64,000 nt of DNA from Desulforadius tongensis (GTDB taxonomy: Bacteria > Bacillota > Desulfotomaculia > Desulfotomaculales > Desulfohalotomaculaceae), in NCBI RefSeq assembly GCF_016907915.1, contig NZ_JAFBCW010000005.1:45981-109980 (forward strand). Direction: 5' to 3'. Made by a program: the position numbers and the translations under genes. Numbering within the stretch: position 1 is the stretch's first letter; each line of letters opens with the position of its first letter. A model generated the notes under the pieces. It was not told the DNA's origin and searched no databases. It saw only the letters and a program-made list of their open reading frames with translations. Below, one piece after another: positions 40,067-48,261 of this stretch.

Positions 40067-41317
40067 TTGGGTCAGACAATCATTGAAAAGATACTTTCCA
40101 GCCACAGCGGTCAAACTGCCAGGGCCGGGGATATTGTGGTGGCCGAAGTGGACTTGGTAATGGGGCAGGATGGCACATCTCCGCTGGCCATCCGGGCTTT
40201 TAACGACATGGGCGGTGAAAGGGTCTTCAACCCGGAAAAGGTGGCCATGGTGATTGATCACAGTGCCCCCAGTCCCAACGAAGGGGTTTCGGCACTGCAT
40301 AAACTAATGAGGGAATTTGCCTGGGAAAAAAATATTAAGTTATACGACATCGGTGAAGGTGTTTGTCACCAGCTGATGCCGGAAAGCGGTAAAGTGGGAC
40401 CGGGAAAATTAGTAGTGGGAGCGGATTCCCACACCTGTACCTACGGGGCGTTAAACGCCTTTTCCACCGGGGTGGGTTCCACCGACCTGGCCGGGGCGAT
40501 GATTTCCGGTAAAATGTGGTTTAAAGTGCCGGAAACGATTAAATTTGTTTGTCATGGTGAACTGCCTTACCGGGTGTATGCCAAAGACTTGATTCTTTAC
40601 CTGATAGGGAATGTAACTGCCGACGGGGCCACTTATAAGGCGGCTGAATATACCGGTGAAGCGGTAAAGGCACTGTCGGTGGAAGGCAGGATGACCATGG
40701 CCAACATGGCCATTGAAATGGGGGCCAAGGCGGGGCTGATGGAAGCGGATGAAAAAACACTGCAGTGGCTGGCTAATTTTACCAACGAAAAATTTACCCC
40801 GGTGGCACCGGATTCCGATGCGGTATACGCTGACATCAAGGAATATGATGTTTCTAACTTAGAACCCCAGGTGGCCATGCCCCACCGGGTGGATAATGTA
40901 ACCAGTGTTGGCAGCGTGGCGGGAACTCCAATCCAGCAGGCGGTGATTGGAACCTGTACCAACGGCAGATTGGAAGATTTAAAAATTGCTGCTTCTATCC
41001 TTAAGGGTAAGAAAATTAATCCTAAAGTAAGGCTCATTGTAGCTCCTGCGTCAAAGAGAATCTACATTGAAGCCATGAATCAGGGCATTATTCAAACACT
41101 GGTGGAATCCGGTGCTGCGGTGGTTACCCCGGGCTGCGGCCCCTGCGTGGGCACCCACAACGGCATTCCCTCCGACGGGGAAAATGTAATATCCACCGCC
41201 AACAGGAACTTCAAGGGCCGCATGGGCAACAGCAGCGCCCAAATTTACCTGGCTTCTCCGGCCACAGTGGCGGCTTCCGCCCTGGCCGGGGAGATTGCCG
41301 ACCCCAGGGAGGTATAA
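40067..41317 (+). CDS. Aconitase/3-isopropylmalate dehydratase family, large subunit (LeuC/HacA type)
   Basis: A 416-residue iron-sulfur hydro-lyase large subunit. Cluster ligands and substrate region are seen in VVGADSHTCTYGALNAFSTG, VIGTCTNGRLEDL and TPGCGPCVGTHNG, followed by NRNFKGRMGNSSAQIYLASP. The CGPCVGTH form is nearer to homoaconitase/aconitase-like LeuC homologues than to classical LeuC. A TTG start directly after the upstream stop indicates tight coupling to the synthase. Candidate reactions are citrate-isocitrate, homocitrate-homoisocitrate or isopropylmalate isomerisation; the last is least likely from context. Confidence 0.85.
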   Translation: MGQTIIEKILSSHSGQTARAGDIVVAEVDLVMGQDGTSPLAIRAFNDMGGERVFNPEKVAMVIDHSAPSPNEGVSALHKLMREFAWEKNIKLYDIGEGVCHQLMPESGKVGPGKLVVGADSHTCTYGALNAFSTGVGSTDLAGAMISGKMWFKVPETIKFVCHGELPYRVYAKDLILYLIGNVTADGATYKAAEYTGEAVKALSVEGRMTMANMAIEMGAKAGLMEADEKTLQWLANFTNEKFTPVAPDSDAVYADIKEYDVSNLEPQVAMPHRVDNVTSVGSVAGTPIQQAVIGTCTNGRLEDLKIAASILKGKKINPKVRLIVAPASKRIYIEAMNQGIIQTLVESGAAVVTPGCGPCVGTHNGIPSDGENVISTANRNFKGRMGNSSAQIYLASPATVAASALAGEIADPREV

Positions 41318-41353
41318 TTTAATCGTAAAACAACATTTTTCAGGGCGGGTGAA

Positions 41354-41860
41354 ATGATGAACCTTTCAGGTAAAGCTCATAAATTTACTCAAGATGACAT
41401 CAATACCGATTACATTATATCGGGCAAATATAAATTTAAAACCCTGGATATGAAGGAACTGGCCAAACATGTAATGGAAGATTTAGACCCGGATTTTTAC
41501 TCTAAAATCACTTCCGGTGACTTTATAGTGGCGGGCAGAAACTTTGGCTGCGGTTCTTCCCGGGAACAGGCTCCGCTGGCCATAAAAAATGCCGGTATAT
41601 CTGCGGTGCTGGCAAAATCCTTTGCCCGGATTTTTTACCGCAATGCCATTAACACCGGTCTGCCGGTGGTGGAGTGCGATACAGACCAAATAAACCCCGG
41701 TGACCGGCTGGAGATAGATTTAAGGGCGGGTATTGTTAAAAATATTACCAGGGGTATTGAAATAAAGGCCAAACCGCTGCCGCCGGTAATGATAAAAATA
41801 TTAAACGATGGCGGCCTGGCAGCACATTTTAGAAAGTACGGGGATTTTAATATTGGGTAG
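41354..41860 (+). CDS. Aconitase/3-isopropylmalate dehydratase family, small subunit (LeuD/HacB type)
   Basis: The 168-residue swivel-domain partner of the preceding large subunit. It has [19 protein letters not shown] at the N-terminus, the catalytic [18 protein letters not shown] and [20 protein letters not shown]. The substrate loop reads YKFK (26-29), where archaeal LeuD/HacB enzymes of known specificity have YLxx motifs, so substrate cannot be read from precedent. GGGCGGGTGAAATG carries the start; either of two adjacent ATGs (41354 or 41357) could be used. Confidence 0.85.
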   Translation: MMNLSGKAHKFTQDDINTDYIISGKYKFKTLDMKELAKHVMEDLDPDFYSKITSGDFIVAGRNFGCGSSREQAPLAIKNAGISAVLAKSFARIFYRNAINTGLPVVECDTDQINPGDRLEIDLRAGIVKNITRGIEIKAKPLPPVMIKILNDGGLAAHFRKYGDFNIG

Positions 41861-41875
41861 CTGGGAGGTAATATT

Positions 41876-42874
41876 TTGCATAATGTGACGTTGATTCCCG
41901 GTGACGGCATTGGCCCGGAAATAACAACGGCTGCCCGCAGGGTAATAGATGCCTCGGGGGTTAACATAAACTGGGAAGTGGTGGAAGCGGGGGCGGCGAT
42001 GATTGAGCGATACGGCACGCCCCTGCCGCGGTATGTAATAGAATCGATTAAAAAAAATAAAGTGGCGTTAAAGGGTCCTTTAACAACCCCGGTGGGTAAG
42101 GGGTTTCGCAGTGTCAATGTAACGCTGCGGAAAGAACTAAATTTATATGCCAACCTGAGACCGGCCCGGTCGCTGCCCGGCATAATAACCCGTTATTCCC
42201 ATGTGGACCTGGTGGTGGTAAGAGAAAATACCGAAGATTTGTATGCCGGGGTAGAGCACATGGTGGGCAGGGATGCTGCCGAAAGCATTAAAATCATTAC
42301 CCGGGAAGCGTCAGAGCGGATTGTTCGTTTTGCCTTTCAATATGCCGTAAAAAATAACAGGAAAAAAGTTACGGTGGTGCACAAAGCCAACATAATGAAA
42401 TTAAGTGACGGGTTATTTTTAGAAACTGCCCGGCAGGTGGCTGAGGAATACCCGGGCATAGAATTTGAAGATGTAATAGTTGATGCCCTGAGCATGAAAC
42501 TGGTGCAGGATCCTAACCGTTACGACGTCATGGTAATGCCCAACCTGTACGGTGACATTATTTCTGATTTATGTGCCGGTTTAATAGGCGGCCTGGGTGT
42601 GGCTCCCGGTGCCAATATCGGTGACGGTTGTGCGCTGTTTGAGCCTGTTCATGGCAGCGCGCCGGATTTGGCCGGGCAGAATAAGGCCAACCCCCTGGCT
42701 GCTGTACTGTCCGGGGTAATGATGCTGCAGTACCTGGGAGAACACCGGGCAGCAGAACGAATATCTGCAGCGGTGGAAAGGGTGTTAAAAGAAGGGAAGT
42801 ATTTAACCGGTGACCTGGGAGGTACAGCCTCAACCGGTGAAATGGCGGAAGCCATTATTAATAATATTAAATAG
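41876..42874 (+). CDS. NAD-type isocitrate dehydrogenase family enzyme (isocitrate/homoisocitrate)
   Basis: A 332-residue beta-decarboxylating dehydrogenase. It reads [72 protein letters not shown] and the cofactor-site [19 protein letters not shown]. Substrate-site residues Ser79, Asn81 and Arg85 match the isocitrate-type RSxNxxLR pattern and not the isopropylmalate type. The NAD-binding region (HGSAPDLAG) with no obvious NADP-binding pattern suggests NAD. The start codon is TTG with GGGAGG upstream. As the last gene of the operon it would make 2-oxoglutarate (or 2-oxoadipate). Confidence 0.85.
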   Translation: MHNVTLIPGDGIGPEITTAARRVIDASGVNINWEVVEAGAAMIERYGTPLPRYVIESIKKNKVALKGPLTTPVGKGFRSVNVTLRKELNLYANLRPARSLPGIITRYSHVDLVVVRENTEDLYAGVEHMVGRDAAESIKIITREASERIVRFAFQYAVKNNRKKVTVVHKANIMKLSDGLFLETARQVAEEYPGIEFEDVIVDALSMKLVQDPNRYDVMVMPNLYGDIISDLCAGLIGGLGVAPGANIGDGCALFEPVHGSAPDLAGQNKANPLAAVLSGVMMLQYLGEHRAAERISAAVERVLKEGKYLTGDLGGTASTGEMAEAIINNIK

Positions 42875-42898
42875 TCACAACCTCCCCCAATATAGATT

Positions 42899-42950
42899 AA
42901 AGAAGAAGCAGCTGCCTTAGAGGTAACTGCTTCTTCTTTTTTTTCCATAA
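42899..42950 (+). terminator. Rho-independent terminator
   Basis: AAGAAGAAGCAG-TGCC and GGTA-CTGCTTCTTCTT form a long hairpin followed by eight Ts. It ends the four-gene operon. Confidence 0.92.
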
Positions 42951-43087
42951 ATTTTATAATGCTGTTTTAACGTGTTTTTGTCACTATTAACCACCCTGGA
43001 AAATATTCTGTAAGAACAGGTATTTTATATAGTTGTAAGTTAATGATTTTTGAGGTGATAATCGCTAATGGTTTGGAGGAGATGGCA

Positions 43088-43807
43088 GTGAAAGAATACA
43101 AGAAATTTGCCCAAGAGGGCTTAGAAGAGCTGGATTTTAGCGAGCTGGATGTTGAAGAATTAGATTTTGACGGTGCCGGTGATGATCTTGTTATCGATGA
43201 AAAGAGTACCGCCGCTGGGCAAAAAAGCTGTATGGAAATGAGAAGTACGGCAGGAAAAGACCGCGACCATTACAAAATGCTGGGGCAGATATCAAAGGTA
43301 CTGGATGACCTGGCAGCTGCAGATAACTGCCCTGGGGACCATATGGTAGAAGATATAGACCTGCCCGTGCAGAAGGATCATAAGGACTGGTATATAAACC
43401 ATGGTAAAAGGGAATGGGATTTAGTTATTGATCAGTTTAACGAAGAAAAAGAACGGGAACAGGAATTGGAAACAGTTTTTGATGGCTTGGAAGATGAAAA
43501 ATGGGAACAGCGCCCGGAAACGGTATTGAAAACAAAGTCCATGGGTACTCTGTCCGCTGTTTTACTGGCCGGCGGGGGTGCTTTAATGCTTGGCTTGGCT
43601 TCGGTGGGGGTAGCCAGTTTAGTCAAGGAGCACCGGGCTAAAAAGGCCGCCAGGCAGGAAGAAGCGGAGACAGAAGCAAAGCCGGTAAAAACACTGCCGC
43701 TGGAAACGGCACCGGCACCGGGAAGCCAACCGCCGGTTCCGGAACCGGTAAGACCTCTACAGCGGCCCGTTTTAAGGCCGAGGATTTATCATCGTAATGT
43801 TGGATAA
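43088..43807 (+). CDS. Hypothetical single-span membrane protein, acidic N-terminus, proline-rich C-terminus
   Basis: Not recognised. I prefer the GTG at 43088 with GGAGGA 7 bases upstream; an ATG at 43043 gives 15 more residues but lacks a ribosome site. The 239-residue product has a highly acidic N-terminal third (LEELDFSELDVEELDF), a charged helical middle, one hydrophobic segment around residues 153-175 (MGTLSAVLLAGGGALMLGLA), then a Lys/Arg-rich stop-transfer stretch and a Pro-rich tail. The N-terminus is probably cytoplasmic or acts in a complex; no signal peptide is present. Confidence 0.65.
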   Translation: MKEYKKFAQEGLEELDFSELDVEELDFDGAGDDLVIDEKSTAAGQKSCMEMRSTAGKDRDHYKMLGQISKVLDDLAAADNCPGDHMVEDIDLPVQKDHKDWYINHGKREWDLVIDQFNEEKEREQELETVFDGLEDEKWEQRPETVLKTKSMGTLSAVLLAGGGALMLGLASVGVASLVKEHRAKKAARQEEAETEAKPVKTLPLETAPAPGSQPPVPEPVRPLQRPVLRPRIYHRNVG

Positions 43808-43811
43808 TGAT

Positions 43812-43845
43812 AAAGAACCCTGCAGAAAGAAGCGGGGTTCTTATA
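43812..43845 (+). terminator. Rho-independent terminator
   Basis: AAGAACCC and GGGGTTCTT arms around TGCAGAAAGAAGC, with TATATTT behind. Confidence 0.75.
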
Positions 43846-43969
43846 TTTAGGATTCATTTATTTTTGCCATTTTTTGCCAAAGATGGTACGCGGTGGGGCA
43901 GCGGGGCATAAAATATATCAGCTGGTTAATTGATAAACCGTTAAATAAAAATACAGAGGGGTACGTTTT

Positions 43970-44821
43970 ATGAAAAAATTTATCATCAAAGCGCAAAAAG
44001 ATACCTTTGTAGCCAGTGCCGCCCCCCGCTTGGCACTGTGCCGCGCACCCAAACTGGTTGTGGGAACAGGTAGATATTGTAAATTGATATCTTATATTTA
44101 CTTTGATCTTTCCCCCCTGCCCCGGGAGATGAAAGTTGTATCTGCCCGGCTTAAACTTCACTTTGATGAGCCGCCCTTTATAAGTACCCCGCTAAAGTCA
44201 TTGTTAATTAAAATGCTGGCCGAGCCTTTTAATGATTGTGAAACAGCTTATAACAATAAACCGGAACTTATACCGGGAGTGGGGCAGGGGGTTAAAATCA
44301 GCTCATACCGGCATCCTGTTACTGCAGATGTTACAAAAATAGTGAAATACTGGCATACAGAGAAAATAAAGAACAACGGCCTGGCGCTGCTGCCGGGGCA
44401 CTGCACAATGGGGGCAGCGGTGTTCTGCAGTGCCGACGGTATAGACAGTTCTTTGCACCCCGTTTTAACAGTTAAAGTCGGAAAAGCACATTGTTCAGCC
44501 TGTCAAACCAATAACATTGTTCAGGAATATACAGTGAGCAGGGATGAAAAATTCAGTGCTGTGCATGAGGTGTGGTGTTACTCCGCTTTTAGTTTGGTGA
44601 TAAAAAATGTGGGCACGGAAAAGGTGTTAATTAAGCTGCAGAACAGTCCGGACGGCAGTGTTTTTATAGATGAAGAACCGGAATATGAATTGTCCCCCGA
44701 CCAGGCCGGTATTTTTGTAAACCGCTATTTTACCCGTTTCAGCAGGGTTAAATTTTACCTGGCAGCGGGAGAAACCGGTATGGGAAAAATAAAGATTTGG
44801 CTGCAGGGGAGGAAAGTTTAG
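43970..44821 (+). CDS. DNRLRE-domain protein with C-terminal DUF6385-like domain
   Basis: A 283-residue protein without a signal peptide. The N-terminal half resembles DNRLRE domains: KDTFVASAAPRLALCRAPKL, then SYIYFDLSPLPREMKVVSAR and LKLHF, later PVTADVTKIVKYW and NNGLALLPG. The last 100 residues (EKFSAVHEVWCYSAFSLVIK ... FTRFSRVKFYLAAG) are beta-rich and resemble the DUF6385 type found in sporulating Clostridia. AGAGGGG precedes the ATG. Such proteins are probably structural surface or spore-coat components, which is inference. It starts the accessory surface/glycosylation region and lies 57 bases before a second protein with the same kind of C-terminal domain. Confidence 0.7.
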   Translation: MKKFIIKAQKDTFVASAAPRLALCRAPKLVVGTGRYCKLISYIYFDLSPLPREMKVVSARLKLHFDEPPFISTPLKSLLIKMLAEPFNDCETAYNNKPELIPGVGQGVKISSYRHPVTADVTKIVKYWHTEKIKNNGLALLPGHCTMGAAVFCSADGIDSSLHPVLTVKVGKAHCSACQTNNIVQEYTVSRDEKFSAVHEVWCYSAFSLVIKNVGTEKVLIKLQNSPDGSVFIDEEPEYELSPDQAGIFVNRYFTRFSRVKFYLAAGETGMGKIKIWLQGRKV

Positions 44822-44878
44822 CACATTTTTTCAGTTGGCAACATATGTTAATTTAAAAAATTAAGGAGTGATTTTAAG

Positions 44879-45636
44879 ATGCCCAACAACGCGGTTTTTA
44901 ATTTTGATCCCGATAGTTTAAGGGCGAAGGTTTTTGGTTCTGAAAAAAGGCTGTTGCTACAGACTCCGATGGCAGATTGGAAATTCGCAGCATTTCAGAT
45001 TCTATAACTGTTACGGCCACCGATCTGGATATTCGCAGTTTGACCGAAGTCTCTGATTCTATTCAAATTTTTGCCAATGACGGAACCGACAACGTTGCAG
45101 TGAGGGCGGATAATGAGGGACGGTTGGAAATCCGCAGCATTTCGGACTCCGTAACCGTTACTGCCACTGACCTGGATATTCGTGACTTGAGCGAAGCTTC
45201 AGACTCGATCCTCATTTACGGTAATGACGGCAGCAACAACGTGGTAATTAAAACCGATGCTGACGGGCGTCTGGAAATAGCCAGTATTTCTGAACCGATT
45301 ACCGCAATTACCACCCCGGATTTTAGCGAAGCTAATTTCACCAATGTACAAACCGGTGACTCTTTTACCCCCCTCAGTTATGTAGATACAGCTACCCAGC
45401 AGGTATATACCTTCTTTGTTTATAATAAGGGTACTAATTCTGCCGATGTAAGGCTGGACGTCAGCGCTGATCAAAACACCTTCTTTACAGATGTAACTGC
45501 CAGAACCATTAGTGCCGGGGCCACCGATACTTTTGTGGCTAAAACCTTTATGCGTTATACCCGCCTTGCTTACAAGGCTACCACTGCCGGGCAGCAAACC
45601 ACCTTGGATATATTTTTTCAAACACAAACCAGCTAA
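44879..45636 (+). pseudogene. 49-residue-repeat, DUF6385-like surface protein, frame interrupted in an A run
   Basis: The ATG at 44879 follows AAGGAG with 10 bases of spacing and reads MPNNAVFNFDPDSLRAKVFG, but this frame stops at once after leaving the homologous frame at the six-A run 44943-44948. One added A joins it to KAVATDSDGRLEIRSISDS and the rest, ending at 45636. The joined protein of about 252 residues has two and a half repeats: GRLEIRSIS recurs at exactly 147-base (49-residue) spacing (44986, 45133, 45280), with TVTATDLDIR and SDSI-IxxNDGxxNV in each. The C-terminal 100 residues are a beta-rich domain (YTFFVYNKGTNSADVRLDVS). As given it would not be translated whole unless slippage occurs on the A run. 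Confidence 0.75.
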
Positions 45637-45638
45637 TT

Positions 45639-45668
45639 AAACAAGGGAGTATGCTTTACTCCCTTGTT
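45639..45668. terminator. Bidirectional terminator hairpin
   Basis: AACAAGGGAGTA and TACTCCCTTGTT (12 pairs) around TGCT(T) between the convergent genes ending at 45636 (+) and 45656 (-). Confidence 0.75.
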
Positions 45669-46081
45669 ATCTGCTGCCTGACAGTAATAATTTGGGGCCG
45701 GCAGGTCAAAATTGTAAAATTAATGGTTATTGATAATTGAATTTTTCTTTGATTTATCACCATCAAATCTTTACAGGCTGTGGTGTAGGTTAATGTGTGG
45801 CTGCAGGGGCACAACCGGATGTCAGGGGGCACTTCTATTTCTTGGCAGCCGGAGGTATGGCAGTAGTCATAGCCTTTTTTAAACCGGTATTCCACAGATA
45901 TATAGTAATTGAAATAAATTTTGGCCCTCTTTCTGTGCCGTACCAGCTTGAAGTTATCCAGTATTACATGGCATTTTTCCCCGGCAGCAGCCGGCCGGCA
46001 GCAGGGATAGCAGCTTATCTGCATATTTAATTGTCTTTTTATTTCTGATACAACCTCGGCAACAATTTTGGTATATTTCAA
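45656..46081 (-). CDS. Small cysteine-rich hypothetical protein (LCxC family A)
   Basis: Not recognised. A 141-residue minus-strand frame with a TTG start and GGGGGAT about 9 bases upstream; it fills a gap otherwise without a gene. It has a Cys-rich N-terminal part (ISCYPCCRPAAAGEKC), a beta-type core (KIYFNYYISVEYRFKKGYDY) and the ending region IRLCPCSHTLTYTTAC. The order 'aromatic strand, Tyr-rich strand, then LC-x-C' is also found in the protein at 55257-55712, so the two seem to be distant paralogues. Both lie next to glycosyltransferase genes. No signal peptide is seen. Confidence 0.55.
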   Translation of the reverse strand: MKYTKIVAEVVSEIKRQLNMQISCYPCCRPAAAGEKCHVILDNFKLVRHRKRAKIYFNYYISVEYRFKKGYDYCHTSGCQEIEVPPDIRLCPCSHTLTYTTACKDLMVINQRKIQLSITINFTILTCRPQIITVRQQITRE

Positions 46082-46254
46082 GGCTTATCATCCCCCGGTG
46101 ATCCCGGTAATTATTTTGACTTTATTTTATTCCCACCATAAATGTGTTGTTACTAAAACAACAACCTGTTTTGGCTTTTCCCGCCGGTTAATTAATAACA
46201 TGTAATTTTGCTGCAGCATATGATAACCGCAGGGATGTTACGGGGAGGATGAAT

Positions 46255-48261
46255 ATGAGTGCAAATTATACCGTCAGTCTTTGTATGATTGTAAAAAATG
46301 AGGCAGAAAATTTAGCCCGCTGTTTAAGCAGTGTAGAGAATTTAGTAGATGAAATTATTGTGGTGGATACCGGTTCAACCGACGGCACCCCGGAAATAGC
46401 CAGGCGATTTAAGGCCCGGGTATTTAATTTCCGGTGGGTTAACGATTTCAGTGCTGCCAGGAACTATTCCCTTGAACAGGCCACCGGCGATTGGATTATA
46501 TACCTGGATGCGGATGAAGAATTGATGGTAGATGACAGGGAGCATTTTTACAGTTTATTAAGCCGATCGGGGGTGGAGGGATATTACTTCAATATTATCA
46601 ATTCCACTTCCGATCAGCCCGGCGGCCAGCTGCTGAGGCATTCTAACCTGCGGCTGTTCAGGAATAATCCCGCTTATCGTTTTCAGGGAGCCGTTCACGA
46701 GCAAATAATTCCTTCCATTTTAGCCAGCAAACCGTCAGCCAAGCTGCTCAGCGCCGGTATTCAAATTTTTCACCATGGTTACAGGCCCAACGCTATTAAA
46801 GAAAAGAACAAAACCGGCCGGAATTTGGATATTCTGCAAAAACAGGTGGCTGAAAACCCGCAGGATAATTTTTTACGCTACAACCTGGCTGTTGCCCTAT
46901 TTGAAAGAGATGACCTGGAAGCATCACTGGCTGAGTTTCAAAAGGTGCTGGAAAGCCTGGATTTAAAGGCCGGCTACGCCCCCACCGTATACCGGAACTA
47001 TGCCATTTGCCTGTTAAGAAATAATCAGCCCCGGCAGGCGCTGGATATTGCGGAAGAGGGCATCCAGCACTTCCCGGCCTATACGGACCTTTACTACCTG
47101 AAGGGCCAGTCATTGGAAAAAACAACCCAGCTCACCAGAGCCCAGGATGCTTATTTAAAGTGCCTGGAACTGGGTGAAGCACCGGCGGCATATGTATCCA
47201 CCGCGGGAGTTGGCAGTTACTTACCGCTGCGTAAATTGGGACAGTTAATGGAAAAATGCGGGCAGTACCGGCTGGCGGTGAGTTATTATCAAAAGGCCTA
47301 CCAGGCCTGCCCGGGGCAGCAGGATACGTTAATAGAATTGGGGAGTGCGCTGAAGAAGGTGCTTAAAGACCCGCTGCAGGTGAGAGCTTATATTCAGAAA
47401 CACATTAAAGTAAACAGCTCGGTGCAGTTAATACGATTGGCGGATTTGTTGTATTCGGTGGCCGATTACCAGGGGTGTTTGATTTATCTGAATGAATTTA
47501 TTGCCCGGGGAGAAGTAAAAACTGACCAGGTTACCGTTTTAAAGGCCAAATGCCTGGTACAGCTGGGGCGGTGGGAAGAGGCCAAAGCGCAGTTTTTGGA
47601 AATTGCCCCTGGCAGCCCGCTTTTTAAGGAAGCGGTACTGGAAAGCTGTGTTTGCAGTTGGGCCGTAACTCCGGCGAAGAATGCTGCCTGGTTAATAGAG
47701 CGGATAAAAGATGTGGATTACCCGCTGTATAAAGTGTTAAGGACCTTTAACCAAAAGGTTGTTTATGATGATGATGAGCGGCCGGCCGGTGATCTGGACG
47801 CCGCAGCATTGGAAATGCTGCTGGTAAAATTATTAAAATCTAACAATATATCCCTGGCCAGGTCTGCGGCCGCTCTGCTGGGTGAGCAAAGCGAGGGGGA
47901 AATATGCTGCCGCCTGGGCAGGGCTTTGTTTAACGGTGGTCACCCCATGGAGGCCTTTGAATATCTGCTTCAGGCACTGGAAAAGGGCATCAGCCATCCG
48001 GATATGTACTATATGCTGGGGTGTATCTGCTATGAGCGTCAAGTTTTGTGGGAAGCGGAGCAATTTTTGCACCAGGCTGTTAAATTGGAGCCCCACAGGC
48101 TGCAGTATTATGAAAAGCTGGTACAAATTTCGCTGCAGCAGAGCTGTGAAACACTGCTCCGGGCACTGGCCTGTTTCCCGGATAACCGGGCATTAAAGGA
48201 GGCGTTTAATAAAGTAAAGGAATGTCAATTGGAATTTGACAGTGCGAGGGGAGAGCATTGA
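46255..48261 (+). CDS. GT2 glycosyltransferase with C-terminal TPR repeats (SunS-like)
   Basis: A 668-residue cytoplasmic protein. The N-terminal GT-A domain (about 1-190) has VSLCMIVKNEAENLARCLSS, the nucleotide-site VVDTGSTDGTPEIA, NDFSAARNYSLEQATGDWII and the metal-binding DAD at 85-87 in YLDADEE. The later LRLFRNN...RFQGAVHEQI and IFHHGY...KNKTGRNLDIL match the SunS/TPR glycosyltransferase family. Residues 200-660 are TPR-like helical repeats. The ATG at 46255 is used because GGGGAGG (46242-46248) abuts the earlier ATG at 46249. TPR parts in this family bind peptide acceptors, so a protein substrate is likely. The 3' end overlaps the next GT gene. Confidence 0.88.
   Translation: MSANYTVSLCMIVKNEAENLARCLSSVENLVDEIIVVDTGSTDGTPEIARRFKARVFNFRWVNDFSAARNYSLEQATGDWIIYLDADEELMVDDREHFYSLLSRSGVEGYYFNIINSTSDQPGGQLLRHSNLRLFRNNPAYRFQGAVHEQIIPSILASKPSAKLLSAGIQIFHHGYRPNAIKEKNKTGRNLDILQKQVAENPQDNFLRYNLAVALFERDDLEASLAEFQKVLESLDLKAGYAPTVYRNYAICLLRNNQPRQALDIAEEGIQHFPAYTDLYYLKGQSLEKTTQLTRAQDAYLKCLELGEAPAAYVSTAGVGSYLPLRKLGQLMEKCGQYRLAVSYYQKAYQACPGQQDTLIELGSALKKVLKDPLQVRAYIQKHIKVNSSVQLIRLADLLYSVADYQGCLIYLNEFIARGEVKTDQVTVLKAKCLVQLGRWEEAKAQFLEIAPGSPLFKEAVLESCVCSWAVTPAKNAAWLIERIKDVDYPLYKVLRTFNQKVVYDDDERPAGDLDAAALEMLLVKLLKSNNISLARSAAALLGEQSEGEICCRLGRALFNGGHPMEAFEYLLQALEKGISHPDMYYMLGCICYERQVLWEAEQFLHQAVKLEPHRLQYYEKLVQISLQQSCETLLRALACFPDNRALKEAFNKVKECQLEFDSARGEH

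Noticed and set aside
44943..44949. Programmed -1 frameshift at an AAAAAAG heptamer
   Set aside because: The heptamer is not phased with the zero frame as the canonical X-XXY-YYZ slip requires (zero-frame codons are GAA AAA AGG). Transcriptional slippage remains possible, but a lost base is simpler.
45797..46030. 77-codon plus-strand frame opposite the minus-strand LCxC gene
   Set aside because: No ribosome site and composition of a mirror frame; the minus frame is longer and resembles another protein in the window.
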